A stretch of 33,101 nt of DNA from Cytophagales bacterium. Lineage in GTDB: Bacteria; Bacteroidota; Bacteroidia; Cytophagales; JAHDFW01. The DNA lies in contig JAHDFW010000020.1 of the NCBI GenBank assembly GCA_020627945.1, positions 1 to 33,101 of the forward strand, given 5' to 3'. A program made the translations under genes and the position numbers. This document shows, piece by piece, positions 26,193 to 33,101 of this stretch (position 1 is the first letter of the stretch; each line of letters begins with the position of its first letter). Below the pieces are notes generated by a model. That model ran no database searches and was not told where the DNA came from. It saw only the letters and a program-made list of their open reading frames with translations.

Positions 26193-27647
26193 ATGGAAGC
26201 ACTTAAGGTTGGTTATGAAAAGGAACTTAGCGATTATATTAGTCGCGAAGAAGCTTGTTTAGATCTAAATAGTAGTGTCGGAAAACTGCTCTACAAAAAC
26301 TCCATAGAATTGGTTTTGTTTAGAAATAGATTGTTAGACAAAAATGTATCAGAGGTTCTTAAATTACACGACTACGCTCGTGAAGTAGTTCAACAACCAG
26401 TAGATGTATTTATTACATCTCAGTTGGCAAATGGAATCCTTGAAATGGATTTGGCAGCATCTAAAATTGACATTGGAAAACTAGCTGCGGAGTGGATAGC
26501 AGAACAGTCTAATTTCGATTCTATGCAGAACTTTCTTTCGGACAAGCTAAAAGGTTTTGCAAAGACTGATAACGACGGGTTTGAACCAAGAGATGTAGTA
26601 TTATATGGTTTTGGACGTATTGGTCGTCTTGCCGCAAGAGAGTTGATCAAGCAAGCAGGACGTGGTCAACAATTAAGATTGCGTGGTATTGTAATCCGTA
26701 ATGTAACGAAAGATCAAATTGTTAAAAGAGCAGCTTTGCTACGTAACGATTCTGTACATGGTAAATTTGAGGGAACAGTAATTGAGGATTTAGACAATAA
26801 TCAATTGATCGTGAACGGTCAAACTATTCAGATTATTGATGCTCAAAAACCTGAGGACATTGATTATACAAAGTATGGAATACAAAACGCTTTGATTATT
26901 GATAATACAGGTGTATTTAAAGATAAAGAAGCATTGTCTCGTCACTTAACTGCAAAAGGAGCAAGTAAAGTATTACTTACGGCACCAGGTGGAGAGGTTC
27001 CTAACGTAGTATTTGGAATTAATCAGGGGGAACTAGATGTAGAAAATGATGATATTTTTTCTGCAGCATCTTGTACAACGAATGCTATTTCTCCAGTATT
27101 AAAAGTAGTGAATGACAAATATGGAATTGTAAAAGGACATATCGAAACGGTTCATGCTTACACTAATGACCAAAACTTGTTGGATAACTTCCATAAGAAA
27201 CCAAGAAGAGGGCGTTCAGCTGCAATAAACATGGTTATTACATCTACGGGTGCAGGAAAAGCGGTTACCAAAGTGATTCCAGAATTGCAAGATAAACTTA
27301 CCGCAAATGCTGTTCGTGTTCCTACTCCAAATGGATCATTAGCGATTATGCACTTAACAGTTGGTAAAGAAACGAGCGTAGAAGACCTGAATAGTAGCAT
27401 TAAAAATGAGGCACTTAACGGAGATTTAGTAAGCCAAATTTTCTATTCCGTAGATGACGAGATGGTTTCTAATGATATTATAGGTAACACTTGTTGTGCA
27501 GTATTTGATTCTCCAGCAACGATTGTTTCCAAAGATGGGAAAGACATTGTTCTATACACTTGGTATGATAATGAGTTTGGATATACTAAGCAGGTAATTA
27601 GACTTGCTAAATACATTGCTAAAGTTCGTCGTTTGAAGAACTACTAG
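26193..27647 (+). CDS. gap: Glyceraldehyde-3-phosphate dehydrogenase, long form with N-terminal extension
   Basis: YGFGRIGRLAARELI (Rossmann), SAASCTTNAISPVLKVVNDKYGI active-site Cys, NLLDNFHKKPRRGRSAAINMVITSTGAGKAV, WYDNEFGYTKQV; about 130 extra N-terminal residues. Confidence 0.95.
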   Translation: MEALKVGYEKELSDYISREEACLDLNSSVGKLLYKNSIELVLFRNRLLDKNVSEVLKLHDYAREVVQQPVDVFITSQLANGILEMDLAASKIDIGKLAAEWIAEQSNFDSMQNFLSDKLKGFAKTDNDGFEPRDVVLYGFGRIGRLAARELIKQAGRGQQLRLRGIVIRNVTKDQIVKRAALLRNDSVHGKFEGTVIEDLDNNQLIVNGQTIQIIDAQKPEDIDYTKYGIQNALIIDNTGVFKDKEALSRHLTAKGASKVLLTAPGGEVPNVVFGINQGELDVENDDIFSAASCTTNAISPVLKVVNDKYGIVKGHIETVHAYTNDQNLLDNFHKKPRRGRSAAINMVITSTGAGKAVTKVIPELQDKLTANAVRVPTPNGSLAIMHLTVGKETSVEDLNSSIKNEALNGDLVSQIFYSVDDEMVSNDIIGNTCCAVFDSPATIVSKDGKDIVLYTWYDNEFGYTKQVIRLAKYIAKVRRLKNY

Positions 27648-27671
27648 TAGGCAATTGATTTTATAATAGAG

Positions 27672-27707
27672 AACTGGTTGTGGATTTATGCTGCAACCAG
27701 TTTTTTT
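27672..27707 (+). terminator. Rho-independent terminator downstream of GAPDH
   Basis: AACTGGTTG - 13-nt loop - CAACCAGTT followed by a T-run. Confidence 0.8.
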
Positions 27708-27726
27708 GTGCTTAAGGTGAAGTTGG

Positions 27727-28050
27727 TTAATAAACTTTCAACTCAGTAATTCTTTCTCGACCCAACTGCTCATTAATCATCTTCATAATGTTTAACTTAT
27801 TGAGTTGCATTTCATGACGGAGAGTAGAGGAAGTTACTGAAACATGCAAGGTGTTTTCCCTAATCCAGATCTTTTTTGTTCTATCTGCAATGAAATTACC
27901 CATTGTCTCCTTCCAAATAGAAGCAATAGAAACACTCTCCAGTTTGTCTTCTAGACCAAAATGGCTAAACATTTGCTTCAAAGCATCGCCTAGCGAAACC
28001 GACTCTTGATTTCGGTTTTTATGATAAAATGGTCTATAGTTTTTACTCAT
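27727..28050 (-). CDS. DUF721 (DciA-like) family protein
   Basis: SLGDALKQMFSHFGLEDKLESVSIASIWKETMGNFIADRTKKIWIRENTLHVSVTSSTLRHEMQLNKLNIMKMINEQLG. Start chosen at ATG 28050 (MSKNYRPF), 10 nt after recF; tracked ORF starts at 28083. Confidence 0.85.
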   Translation of the reverse strand: MSKNYRPFYHKNRNQESVSLGDALKQMFSHFGLEDKLESVSIASIWKETMGNFIADRTKKIWIRENTLHVSVTSSTLRHEMQLNKLNIMKMINEQLGRERITELKVY

Positions 28051-28060
28051 TGAAAGATGA

Positions 28061-29161
28061 TTATTCGGATGCGATCGATCCATTTTGAACCTTAAAAATA
28101 CTCATTTTATCTGGGATGTTACAAAAAAGATCCTGAATTCGTTCCTCATGCGTGTCAGAAATAAAAACCTGCCCAAATTGTCCAGACTCTACCATTTCGA
28201 CAAACTTTCCAATCCGTTTTCCATCCATACGGTCAAAGATGTCATCTAGTAATAAGATGGGCTTAAACCCTTTCTTATCTTCTATAATCTTGTAGTTAGC
28301 AAATTTAAGCGCCATAATATACGATTTTTGTTGCCCCTGACTTCCAAACTTGCTCAATGACATATCGTTTATTTCAAAGATATAGTCGTCTTTATGGACA
28401 CCAACATTGGTTCGACCCAGAATCTTATCTTTTTCAAAACTATCTACTAGCAGATCTTTGAAATCAGTAGCTAGTAACTTCGAATCGTACGTGATGCTAA
28501 TATGCTCTTTTTGATCCGTTAAGTGGCCATAATCTTTTTCGAAAATAGGAGTAAAGTATTTTATCAATTCAGCCCGTTTAGCTAGAATTTGATTGCCTAA
28601 CGGCGTTAACTGTTTATCAAGACTCCAAAGCAGGTCTTTGTCCAGATATCTACTTTCTAAATGTTGTTTTAGTATGGCATTTCGTTGCTTTAGAATTTTG
28701 TTGTATTTAAAAAGCAATGGAAGGTATTCATTATCCGTTTGTGCAATTATCCCATCAAAAAATTTACGTCGCCCTTCGCTACCCTCATGAATCAAAGCGT
28801 TGTCGTAAGGTGAAATCATTACTGCTGGAAATTTACCTATGTGCTCCGCAAGTTTTTTATATGGTTCTTTATTGAGTAGAAATTGTTTCTTTTTGCCGCG
28901 ATGCAGACTACTTGAAATAAAATGTTCTTGCTCCTCTAATTCTAAATGAGAAGTAGCAATAAAATGATCTTGGTCTTTTCGAATTAACTGAACATCAGTG
29001 TTCAATGCACTTTTGGTGAGAAGGAGGTAGTATAGAGAATCTAGGACGTTTGTTTTTCCACTTCCATTGTCACCTACGAAACAATTTATTTGTCGTACGA
29101 AACGAAGGTTTAATTCTTCGTAATTTTTAAAGTTAGACAAATATAATTTTTCAATTCGCAT
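28061..29161 (-). CDS. recF: DNA replication and repair protein RecF
   Basis: MRIEKLYLSNFKNYEELNL, CFVGDNGSGKTNVLDSLYYL Walker A, FGSQGQQKSYIMALKFANY signature, PILLLDDIFDRMD Walker B. Confidence 0.96.
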   Translation of the reverse strand: MRIEKLYLSNFKNYEELNLRFVRQINCFVGDNGSGKTNVLDSLYYLLLTKSALNTDVQLIRKDQDHFIATSHLELEEQEHFISSSLHRGKKKQFLLNKEPYKKLAEHIGKFPAVMISPYDNALIHEGSEGRRKFFDGIIAQTDNEYLPLLFKYNKILKQRNAILKQHLESRYLDKDLLWSLDKQLTPLGNQILAKRAELIKYFTPIFEKDYGHLTDQKEHISITYDSKLLATDFKDLLVDSFEKDKILGRTNVGVHKDDYIFEINDMSLSKFGSQGQQKSYIMALKFANYKIIEDKKGFKPILLLDDIFDRMDGKRIGKFVEMVESGQFGQVFISDTHEERIQDLFCNIPDKMSIFKVQNGSIASE

Positions 29162-29323
29162 TCGTTCGGGTTAAATCTTTTCTGTATATTCGCGCCTTGT
29201 TATGCTCTTCACATTTAAGAGGGGGCAGGAAAACACAAATTTAGGGGCTTGGAAGATCATTATCAAGAACTAGTTAAGTTGTGTTAAAGAAACAGGTTAA
29301 GAACAAATGTAATTTGTACTATA

Positions 29324-30058
29324 ATGGCAAAACAGAAGAAAAGTAAGGACAACGACTTAGAACTACTGGAAAGTTCTGAAGCATTAGCCCAACAATTATC
29401 AAAAGGAGAGGAATTTTTGAGAGATAACTCAAACATGCTCGCATATGTTTTAGGTGGACTTGCTATTTTATTATTAGGTGGTTGGTTTTTAGTTACCACT
29501 ATGGGAGGTTTTAACCTTGGTGGTTTGAGATATGCTACTGAAGAAAAAGAACAAGAGGCATTAGCTGAAATGTATCAAGCTCAGTATTTCTTCGAAGCGG
29601 ATTCTTTGGAGAGCGCGCTTAATGGAAAAGGAGATAACCTAGGGTTTGTAGAAATTGCAGATGAATTTGGTATGACAAAAGCAGGTAATCTTGCTAATTT
29701 TTATGCGGGAGTTGCTTACCTTAAGAAAGGAGACTTTGAAGACGCAGTTGAATACTTAGGGAATTTTAGTACTGATGACCTGATTTTTGAGGCTCGTAAG
29801 TATGCTTTAATTGGTGATGCTCATTCAGAGTTGAACAATGCAGATCAGGCAATTTCTAATTACAAAAAAGCATGTTCTACTAACGAGAACAAATATTATA
29901 CGCCTATTTACTTAATGAAATTGGCTATTGCTCAAGAAGGGAATCAAGATTACAGTGGTGCAGTTGCAACTTATGAGCGTATCATTAATGATTACCCAAC
30001 GTCTGTAGAATATAACGATGCTAAAAAGTATAAAGCATTGGCAGAGAGTAAAATGTAA
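29324..30058 (+). CDS. Membrane-anchored tetratricopeptide repeat protein
   Basis: TM segment MLAYVLGGLAILLLGGWFLVTT followed by TPR-like repeats (NLANFYAGVAYLKKGDFEDAVEYL; ALIGDAHSELNNADQAISNYKKA). Confidence 0.85.
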   Translation: MAKQKKSKDNDLELLESSEALAQQLSKGEEFLRDNSNMLAYVLGGLAILLLGGWFLVTTMGGFNLGGLRYATEEKEQEALAEMYQAQYFFEADSLESALNGKGDNLGFVEIADEFGMTKAGNLANFYAGVAYLKKGDFEDAVEYLGNFSTDDLIFEARKYALIGDAHSELNNADQAISNYKKACSTNENKYYTPIYLMKLAIAQEGNQDYSGAVATYERIINDYPTSVEYNDAKKYKALAESKM

Positions 30059-30115
30059 GAAAATTGAGGTGGCGATAAGCTTACCTGACTAATTATTTTA
30101 AAAAATTAGAATATA

Positions 30116-30146
30116 AACCACCTTCAGCACGAAGGTGGTTTTTTTT
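30116..30146 (+). terminator. Rho-independent terminator after the TPR gene
   Basis: AACCACCTTC AGCAC GAAGGTGGTT followed by TTTTTT: 10-bp perfect stem and T-tract. Confidence 0.92.
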
Positions 30147-30264
30147 ATACCTTAATTTTAAATGGTAGAAACACAAATTTAAATTAGGTAAGAACGTAAT
30201 TGATTCAAGATTAAAGGTTATTTTAGCGTATTAATAATTTATCTCGTCAAGCAGAAATTTACCT

Positions 30265-30738
30265 ATGGCATCATCATTAAAGAACCTGAGTGAGTTTAAT
30301 TCTGAACCAACTGGAAACTATTCCAGAAAGAAGATTGGAATAGTGGTTTCAGAGTGGAATGAGGATATTACAGGACCGTTGTTGGAAGGCGCTAAAGAGG
30401 CCCTTTTGAAATATGGTGTTTGGGAAAACCACATAGAAGTTAAACTTGTGCCTGGATCATTTGAACTTAGTTTTGGAGCACAATGTTTTGCGAAGCATGA
30501 AGAAATTGACGGTGTAATATGTTTAGGATGTGTTATTAAAGGAGATACCAAGCATGATGATTATATCAATATGGCTGTGGCCAATGGTCTTACTCAGGTT
30601 AGTCTTAAATACGATAAACCTGTAATTTTTGGATTAGTTACCACAAATGATCACCAGCAAGCAAAAGATAGATCCGGAGGTAAGCATGGCAATAAAGGAA
30701 CAGAAGCAGCCGTTACCATACTGAAAATGTTGGATTAA
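30265..30738 (+). CDS. ribH: 6,7-dimethyl-8-ribityllumazine synthase
   Basis: GIVVSEWNEDITGPLLEGAKEAL, LVPGSFELSFGAQ, DGVICLGCVIKGDTKHDDYIN, PVIFGLVTTND, GNKGTEAAVTIL. Confidence 0.95.
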   Translation: MASSLKNLSEFNSEPTGNYSRKKIGIVVSEWNEDITGPLLEGAKEALLKYGVWENHIEVKLVPGSFELSFGAQCFAKHEEIDGVICLGCVIKGDTKHDDYINMAVANGLTQVSLKYDKPVIFGLVTTNDHQQAKDRSGGKHGNKGTEAAVTILKMLD

Positions 30739-30776
30739 TTTTTGAAGTAGAATATTAAAACGAATTAGTTATTATA

Positions 30777-32603
30777 TTGATCTATTTAAATCGTCATAGT
30801 TCCATTGTTAATTTGCGGTGTCTCTTAGTTGCATTATTTTGCTTAATGACTCTAGTTATTAAAGCTCAGGATTTGCAATTGGCTAATGAATATTACCGAA
30901 ATGGAGAATATCATAAGGCAATGGCTTATTACGATAAGATTTCCAAGGATCAGAAAAAGATTCCTGCCATCTATGATAACTATTTGAAATGCCTTTTTTA
31001 TGTGCAGGACTATGATCGGGCTGAGCAACTATGTAAGAAGGGGATAAAAGTGCTTAAGACTAATTATTCCTATAAAGTTGATCTAGGGGTAGTTGATTAT
31101 AAGCGCGGTAACAAAGAACAAGCATATAAGTATTTTGATAAGCTGATAGAAAACTTGCCAGATGGCAACTTCTACATAAAACAAACAGGAAAGAGGTTTG
31201 AAAAATATGATTTGTATGATTACGCAGAGAAAGCATACAAGTTTGGCTTTAGAGAAACCAGCAACTCAAGCTTCTATGTGAACCTTACCAATATTTATTA
31301 TAACACCGGAAAAAAAGAAAAGCTTACTAATCATTTACTAGAAGGACTTGAACTTAATCTTGTTTCATTAAATTATAGCCAAAATACGCTGCAACGACTC
31401 TATGACGTGCAAGACTATGATACACTCGAATTAACCCTTTTAGATAAGGTGCAGAATCAGAATTCTAATGAAAAGTATTTGAATATGCTGATCTGGACTT
31501 ATTATCAGAAAAAGGATTTTGAAAATGCATTGTTTCAAGCAAAAGCGTTGGACCGTAAAAGTAAATCGAGTGGAAAAAAAGTATTGGAAGTTGGTAATGT
31601 AAGCCGTAAAAACAAGGATCATAAGACCGCAAGGAATGCCTATCAGTATTTGATTGATAAATACCCAGATGGAAGTTATTATAAAGAGGCTAGAAGCAAA
31701 TTAGTGGTATCCAAGGAAGAGTTAGTGAAAAATAGTTTTCCAATAGATACCCCAGCAGTTCGTTCATTGATTGCAGATTATCAGGCCATAATTGATGAAT
31801 TTGGTCTTTTGTATTCCAACGCACATGTGCTAAAACGAATGGCAAAGTTACACGCATTTTATTTGGATGAGAAAGACAAGGCAATTGAACTTATTAATAC
31901 ACTTACTAAAGTGAGTGGTGTAAATAAAGAATTGATAGCCGAATCAAAATTGGTGTTGGGTGACATTTATGTTTTGAAAGACGAACCCTGGGAGGCAATA
32001 TTGATTTATGGTCAAGTTGAAAAAGAGAATAAATTTAGTCCTTTGGCCCATAGAGCTAAATTTAAAGGAGCCAAACTATCTTATTACATTGGTGAATTTG
32101 AACTTGCGGCATCGCACTTAAGTATTTTGAAAGAGGCTACCACCAAAGAAATATCAAATGATGCAATTGATCTTCATGTATTCATTCAAGATAATTCTGG
32201 ATTAGATACCTCTTACGATGCGCTTGCAGCATATGCTAAAGTAGAGTTAATGCTGTTTCAGAATAAGCTCAATGAAGCAATTAACACCTTGGATGGGTTA
32301 CTGATTAAGTACCCAGATCACGCGTTGGTCGATGAAATTTATTGGAAGCAATCAGAGATTTATCTGAAGATGGGTAAGTATGAAAAAGCGGTTTCTACAC
32401 TTGCTAAAATTCAAAAATCTTATGCTGATGATGTATTGGCTGACGATGCACTTTTTCAAATGGGTGTGATTACTCAAACATACCTAAAAGACAATGATAG
32501 TGCGCGAGAATACTTCAAACAAATCTTATTGAATTACTCAGGAAGTGTTTTTGTAAACGAGGCCAGAAAAAGATATCGTAAGTTGAGAGGAGACTTCAAC
32601 TAA
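30777..32603 (+). CDS. Secreted/periplasmic tetratricopeptide repeat protein
   Basis: Signal sequence (LRCLLVALFCLMTLVIKAQ), then many TPR-like helical pairs (LANEYYRNGEYHKAMAYYDKI; EIYLKMGKYEKAVSTLAKI); TTG start. Confidence 0.85.
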   Translation: MIYLNRHSSIVNLRCLLVALFCLMTLVIKAQDLQLANEYYRNGEYHKAMAYYDKISKDQKKIPAIYDNYLKCLFYVQDYDRAEQLCKKGIKVLKTNYSYKVDLGVVDYKRGNKEQAYKYFDKLIENLPDGNFYIKQTGKRFEKYDLYDYAEKAYKFGFRETSNSSFYVNLTNIYYNTGKKEKLTNHLLEGLELNLVSLNYSQNTLQRLYDVQDYDTLELTLLDKVQNQNSNEKYLNMLIWTYYQKKDFENALFQAKALDRKSKSSGKKVLEVGNVSRKNKDHKTARNAYQYLIDKYPDGSYYKEARSKLVVSKEELVKNSFPIDTPAVRSLIADYQAIIDEFGLLYSNAHVLKRMAKLHAFYLDEKDKAIELINTLTKVSGVNKELIAESKLVLGDIYVLKDEPWEAILIYGQVEKENKFSPLAHRAKFKGAKLSYYIGEFELAASHLSILKEATTKEISNDAIDLHVFIQDNSGLDTSYDALAAYAKVELMLFQNKLNEAINTLDGLLIKYPDHALVDEIYWKQSEIYLKMGKYEKAVSTLAKIQKSYADDVLADDALFQMGVITQTYLKDNDSAREYFKQILLNYSGSVFVNEARKRYRKLRGDFN

Positions 32604-32710
32604 ATGTGATTTCACTATCCATTATTTGCCCTAATATTTTGTTGCTTTTGATTTCTTAATGTTATTATTTTCCTTATATTTAAATAATGTTAAACTAAAC
32701 TATTTAAATA

Positions 32711-33049
32711 ATGAGAAAACTAATTTTAACAGCAGCTCTTGCTCTAGGAAGCATGGTTGCAATGAACGCGCAAACTTTGGTGCCTGCAGATTGTCAAAAC
32801 TCAGGTTATCTTGCAGCACAAATTAACAACTGCGAAGCGCAAGGTTGGAAAGTAAATCTAATTTCAACTACTCCAATCAATTATTTGGTTCAACCAGATC
32901 CGCCGTACGTTTCGGAGTATGTAGATATTAGCTATGTGAGAGATTGCGAACCATTAGAGCCTTGTCCAGAAATTCTTAAAGTACAAAGGTATGAGAGAGT
33001 AGTGATTAACAATAATGGAAATTGTCGTTATAGAAGAGGCGAATTCTAG
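32711..33049 (+). CDS. Small secreted Cys-containing protein of unknown function
   Basis: 112 aa with clear signal peptide MRKLILTAALALGSMVAMNAQT; mature part has five Cys; own terminator downstream. Confidence 0.75.
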   Translation: MRKLILTAALALGSMVAMNAQTLVPADCQNSGYLAAQINNCEAQGWKVNLISTTPINYLVQPDPPYVSEYVDISYVRDCEPLEPCPEILKVQRYERVVINNNGNCRYRRGEF

Positions 33050-33071
33050 GAATTATAAATCATTACAATAG

Positions 33072-33101
33072 AAAAGCTTGACTAACGTCAGGCTTTTTTT
33101 T
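33072..33101 (+). terminator. Rho-independent terminator at window end
   Basis: AAAAGCTTGAC TAAC GTCAGGCTTTTTTTT hairpin (one G-U) with T-tract. Confidence 0.88.

Noticed and set aside
27158-27400. Antisense ORFs inside GAPDH, recF, ribH, moaCB, the kinase and TPR genes
   Set aside because: Shadow ORFs of strongly supported genes, with Ser/Leu/Ile/Phe-rich composition typical of reverse-frame translation.
28051-28083. Overlap between recF and the DUF721 gene implied by the ORF track
   Set aside because: An in-frame ATG at 28050 (MSKNYRPF) gives a normal DUF721 N-terminus with no overlap; the extra 11 residues are probably not translated.
29303-29317. ACAAAT-GTA-ATTTGT inverted repeat just upstream of the 29324 gene
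   Set aside because: Only a 6-bp A/T-rich palindrome in a low-GC leader, likely by chance; no second copy noticed elsewhere.
1-33101. CRISPR arrays, tRNA/rRNA genes, transposases, integrases, phage genes
   Set aside because: No regularly spaced repeats, no cloverleaf or rRNA-like sequence recognised in the intergenic regions, and no mobile-element proteins among the ORFs.

Overview
The window looks like a low-GC Bacteroidota chromosome segment, probably a contig edge. This rests on protein flavour, A/T-rich leaders, TAnnTTTG-like promoter boxes and weak Shine-Dalgarno sites. Four blocks are visible. (1) About 1-17.0 kb, plus strand: the 3' part of an NRPS locus. A 4526-aa NRPS fragment (A-T / C-A-T / C-A-T-E / C-A-T-E, no thioesterase, acidic C-terminal tail) is followed by a membrane-anchored penicillin-acylase-type Ntn hydrolase, a small multi-TM protein and an Sfp-type phosphopantetheinyl transferase. 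Hand-read adenylation codes suggest ...Asn - Orn - D-Asn - D-Ser(-like). (2) About 17.0-21.1 kb, minus strand: a two-component array with a TPR histidine kinase between two NarL/LuxR response regulators, plus an orphan 118-aa protein. (3) About 21.1-24.6 kb: molybdenum cofactor genes mobA-moaD-moaE-moaCB (fusion), then a convergent sensor kinase. (4) About 24.7-33.1 kb: housekeeping genes (hemA, extended GAPDH, a DUF721 protein and recF, TPR proteins, ribH, a small secreted protein). The strongest lead is the NRPS terminus: the last module ends in an epimerization domain with no TE, and the next gene is an exported Ntn acylase paired with a small membrane protein. This could be an unusual release, prodrug-removal or periplasmic maturation step. 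All family calls were made by eye; no database search was run.
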